A stretch of 64,000 bases of DNA from Limnanthes douglasii subsp. nivea (GCA_036936605.1 JAUPFV010000005.1:188168958-188232957); one strand, 5' to 3'. Shown: positions 21,701 to 33,315, numbered from the stretch's first letter. The notes: generated by a model from the sequence alone, not told the origin. Made by a program: numbers and translations.

Positions 21701-21933
21701 AAATAAAATACAATTTTTCAAATACCGTTAACTGCTCTCTCATATCTCCTATATTCTCTCTAAGTTTTGTAAAATGGTAACATATTTTTATTGCTCTTCC
21801 ATGGTTAATTCAGGAGAAAGGGCTGCCATATGATGGCACAATCCTTCACCCTCCAGGTTTTCTTCTCGACCAGCATTGGCACAATGGATTTGAGAAAGTG
21901 GACATCCAAGTCTCCTAACTTTGCTTGGATCCA

Positions 21934-22824
21934 ATGAATAAATCTATCTCCTATCCATGCTACTGTCTTCATCTTTACCCTTCCCGGTTGGTTCTAATCA
22001 AGTATCTATACTCTCTAGGGAGAGTTAAACTTGAAGTTGTCCATTGTATGTTGGGAATTGTTATGAACTCAGCTAGTCCTCCTAAGAGTCAACCTACTCC
22101 CCTTGTGGGTTCTTTGATAAAGTGCACTGGAATATGCCAAGCTTCGTTCTGGTCTATGGGATGTTTCAAGGTAGCATTTCACCTGTCTTCAACCCTGCAC
22201 CATACATTCAAAACAAAGTATCAAATCAGAATCCCTAGTTTTTTAAAAATGGCTTATCTCCCTCACTGTGTCAATTTCATTTTGACTGTAACTCCCTACT
22301 TTCACTGTGATGAAAACTCTTATTACATTCTAACTAAAGGGATTCTAGTTCTAAACCCAAACTCAGTTAGTGTAACTGGTTTGAGGTTCAACGGTCGTAA
22401 GTCTGTCTATTGCTATCATCAAAAGCAGATCCCTCTCCCATCAACCCTCTCTCTCCCTATTTGGGAAAACTACTGGTCCTCTTTCCCTGGCTCAGGTTTC
22501 CTCAAATTGTATTACCATTTTGAGCTTAAGAAAAAGCCATGTACCATACTGTACCCCTACAGTCTACTTAGCCTAAGTCTATCAATTATCATGTCTAATC
22601 CAAGCATTATGATGCTTTTCGAGTCTGATTTTCTGGGCTGTTTCTTATTGACTAAGGAGATCATCCCTAGCATGCTAATCCTCCTACCTAGACCTCCCTT
22701 ACAATCCAAACAAAACTCTAAACCTTATTTATCTACCTCTATCTCAATCTGCCCTTACCTAAGAAACCACCAAAAGCACAAACCATCTTCTCTAAAATAC
22801 AAAAAAAATCCTTACCTTAACTGA
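21934..22824 (+). other. Long open frame in the 5' region of L1-B
   Basis: An uninterrupted frame of 296 codons from ATG 21934, ending seven bases before the ORF1 start at 22831. Rich in S, L, P, Y and K, with a hydrophobic SLLSLSLSI stretch. No known domain. Either a chance frame in a CT-rich 5' UTR or a small upstream protein. Openness in an element whose real ORFs contain stops is the only argument for coding. Confidence 0.3.
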
Positions 22825-22830
22825 TTCACC

Positions 22831-25123
22831 ATGGACTCCCCTATATCATTTTTCCCTGCTAAACCTTCTGGTAAAATGGGATCTTTCTCTCCCATTTGAC
22901 CAGAAGGCTTCTCATCCTCCCTGGCAACCTTCCCAGCCTCACCAATACCCCTAACCCCCTCTGAACTCCAACCTCCAACCCTTCCGCCTTGCTCTGAGAA
23001 TGTAACCAACCCCCTAACCTCCTTATTGGCATCTGGTACCCAGCGTATGACTCCTCAGCACGATGAGTATGTTGAAAACATACTTGCCTTGTCCATACAT
23101 CACATGGAGTCTGGCCAAGGCCACATTCTTTTCCAAATGCAGCAACCGTTGATTTGAAGTTTTTCTTACCTCGTACGACTCTTCATGTTCGTCAAATACC
23201 TCGCTTGGATTTCTCCTTAGTGTCTGGTCTCAATCCTTCTTTGCTGGTAAAAGCTCCGGTTGTAGTGAATGGTATAACCTCTGTCTCGATGGACCTATAC
23301 TATAGTCTTGTGGTAATGATTAGAGACTCCCTCCCTGACTGCTTGATAAGTGAAGACCAGCCAACGCTTGTAATCTATCTTCCTAATTCTGGAAACCCTG
23401 GTTTCTGTGAAGAGATCGCCAGAGTTCTCCTTTATAATCGCCAGAGATTCGTCGACCGGTCATCGCCCTCACTCCTTTCTTTCTATCCTAGAAACCCTGG
23501 AATTTTTGAAGAGAAAACCCTAACTCAAGGACCCAGAATCTCCATACCTCCACTAAACTCCCACCAATTCCGTTTCGCCTACGCCTCTCCTTCCCCAAAC
23601 TCCTCAGAACCTTTCTCCGGTGACTCTGATCTGGGTCTCTCTGCTGGAAAGCTTCATCAGCAACTGAACGATCTCTGGTCTTCATCCCTCAGCGGGAAAT
23701 TTCACCCTGACCTTGGCTACCCTGCTCTCTCTAGCTCTGATCTCCAAAACCTTAAAGAGATCGTGAAATGTACGTCTGTCAATCCGGGTCTCTCGATGAC
23801 CAGTTCGGGTCCAGTCCCTTCTGCCAACTTGGGCCAGAAAGCTTTTAGTGTGTCAAGACAGCTACAGTCTCCGCTAGGTTCTCAAGCAATGGATACCGGA
23901 TTGGGCCAGTCGTCTGGCTTAATGGGCCAGCGAGATGTTGGTAGTAGTAAGGACCAGCAGATGGATGGTTTTAGTATGGGCCATAAGGCTGGGCAGTTGG
24001 GCCAGTCTTCTAAATTTATTGGGCAGACCGAAATTATTTCTTATGTTGGGCCGGTGGAAAATAAAGGAAAAGGTTTACTCGGCGCCAGATCTTCTTACAA
24101 GCCATATTCCATTATTAGGAATTTTGGTAATGCGGGTAAAATCCCAAAGGGAAGGAAATTCTTAAATAAGTTGGCCCAAATCCATAAAACTCCTTCTAAG
24201 ATTTCAAATCCCCCTCCACCAACTTTAACTCCTTGGGATTGAAATAGAGGCCAAAGTCCCTCTCTAACCCATCCCGTGCTAGTATTGTTGCGGGTCATCT
24301 CGACAACCACTCTCCTTTGGTTATTGGGCTTAACCATATGGATCATGACAGAGTAGATTTTATTTTAAATGAGTCGGCTATGGGTTCTCCGGATTTATGG
24401 AAGGCGTGTTTATCGGGGTGTTTTCTTACTCAAACTCAAAATTTCACCCTTCTCAAAGCCAATGTAGATTGTCTATGCAAGAAATTTGGTCTTTTGGATT
24501 TTAAAACTTTTCCCGAAGGGTATTATCTTTTTAAATTTGGGTCAGAAGAGATGGAAAAAAGGTGTTGGATCATGCCCCTTGGAATTTTGGAGGGAATTTG
24601 ATCATTCTCAAGAATTGGGCCCCTCTCTCCCCCTCTCATAAAGGATCCCCATAAGGAAATCCTTATTTGGGTCAAAGTTTTAGTAAGATCGGATCGGTTT
24701 TGGGCACTCCTTTATATGTGGACGATCAAACGGAAATGATGGAAAAACTCTGTTTTGCTCGCATATGCATTATGATTTCTGCGGGATCCGAAATCCGGAC
24801 GAATTTCACTTTCAAGATTAGGGGCAAATTCACTTCCTCTGCAATGTGCAAACTGTATTGTTTTTGGACATTCGTCCCGTCTTTGTAAAAAAGGAGCATC
24901 CAAATTGCATTCTGCTCCTCCTTCGATTGCTACCTCGGAAGAGTCTGATCCTTCCGAGTTGGAGCCATCACGACCTAGTGGACAGTGCCTTGATTCCCTC
25001 GAGGAAGCCAATGAGGTGGAAAGTGGTGAGGAGGTTGACTCGCTTCCAAAAAGGCATCGCATCTCTGATGCTAAGGCTAAGGGTATCTTAGATTTGTCCT
25101 CCGACAGGACCGTCGTCTAAAGC
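22831..25123 (+). pseudogene. L1-B ORF1 (DUF4283 and zinc knuckle)
   Basis: Element RNA-binding protein. The start ATG at 22831 has a good context (CACCATGGAC). The N-terminal part is long, rich in S, P, Q and G, and low in complexity (to 24242, with GLGQSSGLMGQ-like repeats). DUF4283 follows after a frame change: DLWKACLSGCFL, KKFGLLDFKTFPEGYYLFKFG, IGSVLGTPLYVD and CFARICIMIS (24390-24780). The zinc knuckle CANCIVFGHSSRLC fits CX2CX4HX4C exactly (24845-24886), and an acidic tail ends at 25123. Breaks are a stop in codon 24 and frameshifts near 23154, 24242 and 24600. Confidence 0.8.
24845..24886 (+). other. Intact CCHC zinc knuckle of L1-B ORF1
   Basis: The translation CANCIVFGHSSRLC satisfies C-X2-C-X4-H-X4-C with no changed ligand. 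It supports nucleic-acid binding by the protein. The equivalent knuckle in L1-C (43647-43688) has lost two cysteines. Confidence 0.85.
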
Positions 25124-25142
25124 GTTGTAAGTCTTCAGATTT

Positions 25143-28100
25143 ATGAATATTTCTTCTTGGAATGTTCGGGGATTAAATGACCACGTTAGACAAAAAGATG
25201 TTACAGATTTTATTATTACCAATAGTATTTCCCTATTAATTCTTGTGGAAACTAAACTCCAACAGTACAAAGTTGAGCCTATTGATAAGTGAATTTCAAG
25301 TCACTTATGACGCTTCAATTATTCTTAAAATCGTCGCCGGTTAACAATTTTTTGTTGTGTTTCAACGTATTTTTCATTCATTGTCGTAGGTATCACAATA
25401 TGCAGACAGTATAAACCTTTTGGGAATATAATGCTCATAATGTTCTTAATAATTTATAATTAAGTTGTGCTGCGGGTAAATTGTGATAATATTAATAAAT
25501 TTGGGATTGAAATTGAAAAGACTGGAAAATTAATGTACTTGAGGGCAATTTTGGAACAAGTTTTGGGTCTGTTGATCCAAATTTGTACACATTGGCTTTA
25601 TTGGGCTCATGAATCGGAAGAAACAAAAAAAGCCCAACATGAAGAAAATAGTATTTTGACTTCTTTTAGGATATTCCTGCAGAATATAAAAACAGAAGAC
25701 GTAGAGGACAAAAGCAATTGGCCGCTTTTGGTATTCGGCAGAATAGAGAAGGAAAAAAGAAGAGAAAACGGAATTGACTACTTTTGGGTATTCTCCAGAA
25801 CGATAAAACGAGAAAAGAAGGAAGAGAAAACGATTTTGGCTATTTTGGGTTTTCATGTAGAATAGACATCGAGATATAGAGATCAAAGTGGGGGAGAGAG
25901 AAAAAGAAACAAACGGCTGTTGTTTTCGATCCTGCAAAACAGAGAACAAAAGGCAGAAAAAGCAGGTGACTCCTTTGGGTTTTCCGATTGGCAACAAACC
26001 ACAAGAAAGAGAAAATGGTAGGTGACGGCTGTTTCGGGTTTTCTTTCGGCAGCGGCAACATACAACCAGTCGGCAGGAGGCAGGAAGTTCTTTCGGTGGT
26101 TTTCGAGAGGCAGCAGGTGACAACTATTGCCGTTTTCGACCGGCAGTTGAGGTAACGGCTACGGTGTTTTCGATCGGTAGTTCATATATTTCTCGAGACA
26201 GGTGACAACTACGGTGTTTTCGATCGATAATTTACGTATTGTTCCTGTCAGGCGATACTCAGTGGCTACTCTTCGTTTTGACTTTCTCTAAATGCTTATT
26301 CATCTATTTACATTCGTCTTAGATCTATGTTAACGTTTGAGCCCATGATGATGATTCGTTCGATTATGAACTAATCGTTGTCATGGAACTCTAACGGATT
26401 TTTTTGAATAATACTTATGGTTAGATTGCTTGATTGATTTGTGAGATACGTTTATCGGTTACCTATTATGGTTGTGCTTATCGTTAGATGCATCACGAAC
26501 ATCTAGTTTGTTAATCTTTAATGAATGCGAAAGTGAATTTAAGGGTTTAGAACTTGCCATGCTAGCATAGGTTCTTGAATGATTCGTATTGTGATTGTTC
26601 ATGATTCGTAATATGTCACTAACCATATCATATTACCCTATGTAATCAAAATAGATAACTTGTGCTTAAAACCAATTGTAGCTCAATTCGTATAGACATA
26701 TAGGATTGTCATGCAAGCGGTGTCTGCTTAACTGCTATCTCTTTTGTGGTTGTTTAAGTGGTTTGGTTTACGCGTACTGAAAGGCAGCGTATACTGATTT
26801 CGTGCTATCTGATTAGTAATCGTTGTTATCATACATATTGATTAAGTATATTAATACTCTGAGTAAAATAAACAATGAAGTCAGGGTTCCATGTTTTCTC
26901 TCACATAAGTAAGCTCGTTAGATAATCTCGTTAGTTAATTTTCTTAGTTATATTCATTCACTCATATTGTATTACTCGTTTAAACATTAGTCTAATAATC
27001 TTACGTTGTTACATAAGTAAATTCTTGTCATATACACCTGGTCTTCGTGGGAACGATCTTACTTACTTATTACTTGCTATTATTTGACCCGTATACTTGC
27101 GTGAGAAAATGACTAACAACAATTCTTTGGAAAATGGTTCCTTTTTGGCATGTCCTTACAAATCATGCATCTCATCATTTAGGTATAATTTGGATTATTT
27201 GGAATCCTAGTGTCATCACCATAACTAGAAAGTCCCAATCCCCCCCCAATATATTCACTGTTTAGCTAAGTGTCATAATCCCAATGCTTCTTTTAGATTT
27301 ACTACAATTTATGCTTTTAATTATGCTAGGGATAGACCCCCCTTTAGAATGATCTTTCTACCATTTCCATAGTAGACAAGCTAACTCCTTGGGTATTGCT
27401 TGGAGATTTCGATGCCATCCGCCACCCGAATGAGCGTATTGGATCCTCTGATAATTGGTCTTCTGCTATTGACGATTTTAACAATTGATGTTTCAATAAT
27501 GAGCTCAGTGATCTCCGATACACTGGTTTTCATTTCACCTGGATTAATAAACATCCTGATAATCTGATTCTATCCAAGATTGATAGAGTCCTTGTCAACC
27601 TTGTTTGGGATAATATATTCCCAATATCTTTTGCCCATTTTGGTTTTCTTCGATCCTCTGATCACACTAATGTCACGCTTAACCTTGGATTTCCACGTCC
27701 TAAGCGTAAAAAGCCTTTCAAATTCATCAATATGTGGCAATCTCATCCGCTCTTCAAAACAAATTGTGAATAAGAGTTGGAATAGTCCCATTGCTTCTTC
27801 TGGGATGAGTCTGGTCACTGTAAAGCTTCTTAGGCTACAATCTGAGCTCGTGAGACTCAATCGTAAAGAGTTTAGTGACATTAGCTCCAGAGTGGTTAAT
27901 GCTAAAAAAGACTATTCCATGCTCAATCCAATCTTGAGTATGAGCCGCTCAATCCGTCTCTTATGGCGGGTGAATGCGATGCGTCAAAATATTTTATCTT
28001 TCTTAGTAGAGCCGAAGAATCATTTCTTAAACAGAAATCTAGAGAAAACTGGATCAAGCTTGGTGATAAAAACACTAAATTTTTCCATAATAGCATCAAG

Positions 28101-30602
28101 ACTCGTCTTTTTTGTAATAAGATTATCTCAATCAATACTGATAGCGGAGTCTCTGTCTCTACTCTGGATAGTGTTGCAAAGGTATTTGTGAAATACTTTG
28201 AAGACTCTCTTGGCACCAGGCATTCTGCCGGCTACCCTGGTCTGGACATCGTTTCTTCTATTCTAACCTCAAAATTTACCAATACAGATAAGGACTTTAT
28301 GATTCGTGAGATTACTTGCGATGAAATAAAATCCGCTTTATTCAGTATTGACAGTAACAAAGCTTCAGGTCCTGATGGTTTCAATTCTTGCTTCTTCAAA
28401 TCAAATCATAGCATTGTTGGCCATGACATCTGCAATGGTGTCCTCGATTTATTTCATTCTGATTCTCTGAAGGCCTCTTGAAGCTCCACTTCAATAGCTC
28501 TCATCCCTAAAAAAGATTCTCCCTCTGAGCCAGCCGACTTTAGACCCATATCGCTTTGTAATGTTAGTTACAAGATCATTTCCAAGATTTTAGTCAACAG
28601 AATTAAAGGATCCTTCCCTTATCTCATTGATAACTCTCAATCGGCTTTCGTAAAAGAAATGAATATTTCGGATAATATCATTTTATCTCAAGAGTTGTTG
28701 AAAGGGTACCACTCAAACCGTAGGGACAAAAAGGTTGCACTCAAAATTAATTTAAGGAAAACCTTTTGACAATGTCAGATGGCATCTCATCCTTGACATT
28801 CTTGTAGCAATACATTTTCCTGATAAAATGATCACTAGATCATCAAATGTATTTCTTCTCTTTCTTACTCCATCAATATTAATGGAGATCCTCATGGCAA
28901 CTTTAAAGGACGGAAATGTTTAAGGCGAGGATATCATATCTCTCTCTTCCTCTTTGTTCTTGTCATGCAGGTTCTTTCCAGTATCCTTACGGAGAAAAGT
29001 AAAGATAAGAATCTCCGGTTTAATTGGAAATGTCAAAAGCTCAAAATCATCAACCTTTGCTTTGCTGATGATCTTATGATTTTTTGTCATGGAGACATAC
29101 TTTCACTTCTCCTTATCAAAGAAGCCCTTGATGAATTCTATACTCTCTCTGGACTGCAAGTAAACAATTCTAAAAGCCTTATCTTCTTTTCCGGTATTGA
29201 TGAGTCTCTCCGTATGGAACTCAGCAATATCCTGGGATACCAGGAAGGATCTCTTCCGGTTAAATATTTGGGTGTGCCCCTTCTTACTAGTCGTCTCACC
29301 CACTCTGACTGTCGTCCTCTTCTTCAAAAAATTACTTCCAGAATTGAATCTTGGACCTCTAAGAACCTTTCTTATGCTGGGAGGCTTCAACTTATTAAGT
29401 CTATATTATTCGCGGGTCAGGTCTACTGGTCATCCATATTTATTCTCCCCTCAAGGATTATTAATGAATTGACTCAGTATCTCCGTCGTTTTCTTTGGTC
29501 GGGATCGACTATGAAAATCCACGGTGCCAAAGTAGCTTGGACCACGGTCACTTTGCCCACTCTTGAGAGCGGCCTTGGGATTCTGGACTTAAAAATATTG
29601 AATCAGGCGGTCGTCCTTAAACATATTTGGTCGGTCATTTGTATTAACTCTCAATCCATTTGGAGTGAATGGATTAAGATGGAAAAAATTAAAAATAATA
29701 ATTTATGGAACCTCCAGATGGGATCCTCGCCCTCTTGGATCTGGAGGAAAATTCTTCGTCTCCGGCCTTTGGCTTGTAATATGTGTAGGGTGACAATTAG
29801 AAATGGCTCGCGTACCTCATTCTGGTACGACCCTTGGCTCATCCCTTCTTCACTTGTATCCCATTATGACGAAAGTATCATCAAGGACTCTAGACTTGGA
29901 AAATACCTCAAAATCTCCGACATTATTCTCAATTGGAGCTGGAATTGACCATCCAACATTAGATCAACGAATGCTCGCAACCGCGCCAATCTGTTGGAAA
30001 TACAAACTCTCATTCTATCTCTCCCTCCTCCGAATATCCTCTCAATAGACGTTCCCTTCTGGAAGGCGAAAGAAGGATGCACTTCCTTCTCCATCAAGGA
30101 CACGTGTCGCGTCATTCGGTCGCCCAACCCTAAAGTAGGGTGGGCCGGGTTAGTTTGTAATAAATCCAATATTCCTCGACACTCCTTCATTTTATGGCTC
30201 ACTATTAAGGGCAAGCTTGTTACCAAAGATAAGCTCTTTAGTTGGGATTACAACATCCCACCTGAATGTGCTCTTGGCAGCTCTGACGATGAAACTATCC
30301 CTCATCTCCTCTTTGATTGTAATTTCACTCAGAGTGTTTAAATCCATGCCAGTACTATACTTGGTTTCCCCTTTACCGCTTCCTGTTGGCAGTCTTGGGT
30401 TTGTGAAGCGTCAAATTTGTCTCAATCTCGAAACCATTCTATTTGGCACTCTTGCTTCGTCGCGGTAATCTACCACGTCGAGAAGGAGAGGAACCTAAGA
30501 ACCTTTGGTTCCCCTCCTGCCAATGCCTCTATGGTTTCTCACCGAATGTTCTCAGATCTTGGGTTTAGATTCCAAAGCACAAAGACTGAACGGCCTTTCT
30601 AA
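25143..30602 (+). pseudogene. L1-B ORF2 (endonuclease, reverse transcriptase, zf-RVT)
   Basis: ATG 25143 gives MNISSWNVRGLNDHVRQKDV, the endonuclease start. The frame is cut at 25289 by an insertion and resumes at 27119 with TILWKMVPFWHVLTNHASHH. RT signatures: NWIKLGDKNTKFFH (about 28053), NKASGPDGFNSCFF (about 28348), [13 protein letters not shown] (about 28542), motif A as KINLRKTF with N for the catalytic D (about 28746), FADDLMIF (about 29060-29083), VKYLGVPLLTSRL (about 29260). The zf-RVT finger at about 30250-30330 has lost one cysteine (CALGSSDDE). Homology extends to about 30602. It has several frameshifts but long open stretches of up to 327 codons. Confidence 0.88.
25290..27118. 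mobile_element. 1.83-kb insertion in L1-B endonuclease, probably a solo LTR
   Basis: Interrupts the endonuclease cleanly: removing 25290-27118 joins VEPIDK to TILWKMVP in one frame. It starts TGAATTTC and ends near CTAACA. It has no coding capacity. Imperfect repeats of a phrase like TTTTGGGTATTC with GAGAAGGAAAAAAGAAGAG spacers run from 25660 to 26220. The final part GTCTTCGTGGGAACGATC and TATTTGACCCGTATACTTGCG resembles the U5 end of large plant Ty3/gypsy LTRs (Athila/Tat type). A clear 5-base target duplication was not found. Confidence 0.5.
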
Positions 30603-30914
30603 ATTATTATTTATTACTCCACTTTTATTTGCAGGTATTGATAGATGGAGAGCAGTTCGTGATCTGACATTTCATTGGTCGATAGGACAACAGATGCTGT
30701 CGTTGATGTCTCCGCGATAAAGTAACACTTTCATCTTCGTGTATTGGACGTTTCCTTTCCACACTTCTAGGATTCGATAACTTTTATTGTTATTTTATTT
30801 CGCACAAAACTTTCTTTAATCAGTAATTAGTTGATGAATTCTTAGAATATATCTTAGATCTTTTATATGAACCTCCTTTCATTTTAATTAAAGCTTTTAA
30901 ATACCAAAAAAAAA

Positions 30915-30926
30915 TACTATGCTATT
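30915..30926. repeat. Target-site duplication, right copy (LINE L1-B)
   Basis: TACTATGCTATT immediately after the A-run, identical to 21689-21700. Confidence 0.85.
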
Positions 30927-31122
30927 TGTCTCCTCGTATGCCATAGTTAATATTTAAAAGTTGGCTTAAAAAGAATACACGTCCTAGCCCGATTAAATAA
31001 ATTTTTGTATTATATTTACACTGATATGAAATACCTACCTGCAGTAAATTTCGACTACAATCAAAAATGTTAAGACAGGTCGGTATCATCTTTAACGATT
31101 ATAATATTCAAGTTTAAACCGC

Positions 31123-31345
31123 ACCGACGTCGAGAAACCCTTCTCAAGAAATAATCATATTTAATTTGATATGCAAATGAAAATAAATTCAACCGACATC
31201 TTTCTTTATTGACATTTAAAGTGGAACCGACGTGGTCGAGGCATAAGACATGGACACGTAGGTGACAAGTGTTAGAACCTCAACCATAACAAAACATACA
31301 TTTAATAGTGTCTATCCAAAACTATAGTTAACATATCTATAAATA
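31123..31345 (+). promoter_or_regulatory. Promoter of the LEA-like gene (DRE, ABRE and TATA boxes)
   Basis: ACCGACGTCG at 31123-31132 and ACCGACGTGG at 31226-31235 each join a DRE/CRT core (CCGAC) to an ACGT core. GACACGT at 31253-31259 is an ABRE in reverse. The TATA box CTATAAATA at 31337-31345 is 40 bases before the start codon. ABRE plus DRE is the usual combination in promoters induced by abscisic acid, drought or seed maturation. This is inference from motifs only. Confidence 0.6.
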
Positions 31346-31384
31346 CAGACCGTAAGTAAAACAAGAATAGACCCAGACAGAGAA

Positions 31385-31759
31385 ATGGAGAAAAAGACAG
31401 ATACTAATCCTGAAGAGAAGAAGGTAGACAAATCTGGTCTTCCATGGGAAACCAGTCCTTACTTGAACTACAATGACTTAGAAGATTATAAGCGCAAAGG
31501 TAGTATTAGAAGATAATATTAGATTTTTTCTAATCATGTTTAATATAAATTCGTATTTTAATTAACAATTAATTGGATATATTATATATGTGTAGGTTAT
31601 GGAACTGAAGGGCATCAAGAGCCAAAGGCTGGTTGTGGTGGTGGTTCCACTGATGCGCCTACTCCTGCTGGAACCGGTTCTCAGGACGTTTCCGCCAACA
31701 AACCTCCGGCTGATGATGTTTCTGCTACCGATCTTATGAACCGGCAAGTTGTTCCTTAG
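31385..31759 (+). CDS. Small hydrophilic LEA-like protein, two exons, 92 residues
   Basis: The only intact cellular gene recognised. Exon 1 is 31385-31499 and exon 2 is 31596-31759. The intron 31500-31595 has donor AAAG|GTAGTA and acceptor TGTGTAG|GTTA, and the spliced length of 279 bases is an exact number of codons. The product begins MEKKTDTNPEEKK and contains SGLPWETSPYLNYNDLEDYK, GYGTEGHQEPK, a glycine-rich GGGSTDAPTPAGTG segment and the end NRQVVP. It is hydrophilic, low in hydrophobic residues and has one cysteine. I recall this SPYxxYxDLEDYK / GYGTEGH / TDAPTxxG pattern from small seed or stress proteins of plants, LEA-like in character, but cannot name the family with certainty. No stops or shifts. 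The promoter carries ABRE and DRE motifs. Confidence 0.75.
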
Positions 31760-32451
31760 ATATGTAATATTTGATCTTTTTATGGTAGAGAAAATAATGA
31801 TGATGTACTTGTGTGCGATTAAATTTTAAGCTGCAAGGGAACGAAAACATATTTGGAGTGTGCAAGTTTCGGTTTCGTTGGGATTTTCAGTTTGACAATT
31901 CGATCCTTCATTTGTGATTCAGATGATTGAGAATAAAGGTTAAAGAAAGCTTTAAATAAGTGAACGAGTTCACCGACTATTGCATCTTTAGATTTGACAA
32001 ATCGGAAGACCTACGGACTAATTTTGGAAGACCTACGGACTAGTTTAAAAGACTATGAAGCTATTTAGGTTTTAGAAAAGCTATTAAGTTCAGAAATAAA
32101 GTTCGAAATACTGTGCACTCGCGATTTGATTTCTCTCTAAAATTGGAAATCATTAAAAACAGAAGTTTAGAGAAAGAGATGATTTGAAATTTCAGTCTCA
32201 AATGGGAAATCATCAAAAATAGGAGTTTGGAGATAAGGGATGATTGAGCGAGACGATGTTTGAAAAGAAATGGAATATTTAAAACGAAATCTGGTTTTGA
32301 ATTGAAGAAGTACGTATAAAGATTGGATGAATCATTGAATGAAATAGTTAAAATCCTGGTTGAGTCTGTATTATCTAAAGAATAGTTCTACAAAGGTAGT
32401 CACAAGGGTAGGATCTAAAAAATAATGTATCCAAAAAATAATGTATCAACG
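31760..32451. other. 3' flank of the LEA-like gene with small tandem repeats
   Basis: No further gene. A possible polyadenylation signal GAATAAAGG lies at about 31931. Two local duplications are present: GGAAGACCTACGGACTA twice (about 32003-32042), and a phrase of about 60 bases around GGAAATCATTAAAAACAG / GGAAATCATCAAAAATAG (about 32143 and 32205). Confidence 0.5.
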
Positions 32452-32566
32452 AATGTTGGATTTTCGAGACCCAGTGGTATATAAATAATGTAAATTTAAA
32501 GATTAAATTATAAATAATATAAGTTCATTTTTTAAATGGTAAATAATTGTAAATAAGTTTAGAAGT
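32452..32566 (+). repeat. Remnant of Tat-2 5' LTR
   Basis: Starting TGTTGGATTTTCGAG, about 110 bases resemble the start of the 3' LTR (from 41963): AAATAATGTAAATTTAA, TATAAATAATATAAGTT and GTAAATAATTGTAA. Homology stops at about 32566, where unrelated repeats begin. Confidence 0.5.
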
Positions 32567-32693
32567 TTTGAACTGTACATCGTCCAGCGTTTGGTTTCAG
32601 ATGATCCATTAACTTTCAAATGTCCGTCGATTATCGCGGCAGATGATCCATTAATTTTTAAATGTTTGTTGACAGTCCTGAACTATCATGTTT

Positions 32694-32822
32694 GGATAAA
32701 GTTAGTCGTGAAGATCCTCTAATCCGTATGGATAAAGTTAGTCGTGAAGATCCTCTAATCCGTACGGACATCTTGAACTATCGCGTTCGGATAGAGTTAG
32801 TCCTGAAGATCTTCTAATCCAT
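32694..32822. repeat. 36-bp tandem repeat
   Basis: GGATAAAGTTAGTCGTGAAG plus 16 further bases occurs at 32694-32729 and 32730-32765 with one difference, and a more diverged third copy starts at 32789. Shorter relatives such as CAGATGATCCATTAA appear just upstream (about 32599 and 32641). The surrounding 32567-33315 stretch is otherwise non-coding and may be the leader of Tat-2 or an insertion in it. Confidence 0.8.
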
Positions 32823-33315
32823 CGTAGGCTGCCACCTGAGTCCCCAGATTTTGGTATCAACAATGGTCCCTTAAGTTTGGATACGATAAATGGTAAAATC
32901 GTTGTTGGCATTAGGGTTGCTAGGTGGCCATTTTAGTTGACGTGACACAAAGCTAAATAATTTTTTATGTTATTTGATTAAATAAATATTGTAACCAAGC
33001 TTTAACCCACCATTTTTCTTCTTCTTCTTCCTCTGTAAATCTTTCTTTTCTCTCACATTTTTTGGTTTTTTTAACCTTCTCTTTTTACTCACTGTGACCA
33101 TGTTTTAACCTACAATTATTGATTGATTTGGATCCGACCCAAAGTTTTTTATTTTTTTTCTCTTTGTAAATCTATAACCTTTTATTTCATTCTGATTCAT
33201 AAATCAAATCCTTGGTTTTGTTGTTTTTTGTTTTAAGGTGATCTCACCAAAGCTTTTTACGGTTGGAATTCCTTTCACAATTTTTTTAGATCATTAAGCA
33301 CATGTAAAGTTCGAA

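Larger units (their letters stand above)
21701..30914 (+). mobile_element. LINE L1-B, full-length L1-type element with target-site duplications
   Basis: Bounded by the 12-base direct repeat TACTATGCTATT (21689-21700 and 30915-30926) and ending in a poly(A) tail (30906-30914). It contains ORF1 (22831-25123), ORF2 (25143-30602 with one insertion) and a 5' region of about 1.1 kb. Without the 1829-base insertion in the endonuclease it is about 7.4 kb, a normal full length for plant L1. Fewer stops than in L1-A or L1-C suggest it is the youngest LINE in the window. Confidence 0.88.

Noticed and set aside
22812..23009. Open frame on the - strand over the L1-B ORF1 start
   Set aside because: Shadow of the real ORF1, which has a good start context on the + strand and leads to a DUF4283 domain and zinc knuckle.
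25530..26123. A 197-codon open frame on the - strand
   Set aside because: It lies in the non-coding repeat-rich insertion in L1-B, is F/S/L/P-biased (the reverse of a GAAAA-rich strand) and overlaps two other open frames.
29103..30226. Open frames on the - strand over L1-B RT
   Set aside because: Shadows of the RT and zinc-finger frames on the + strand, which carry FADD and other RT signatures.
32694..32822. CRISPR-like array
   Set aside because: The 36-bp units are directly adjacent with no spacers, and the sequence is a plant nuclear genome. It is a simple tandem repeat.
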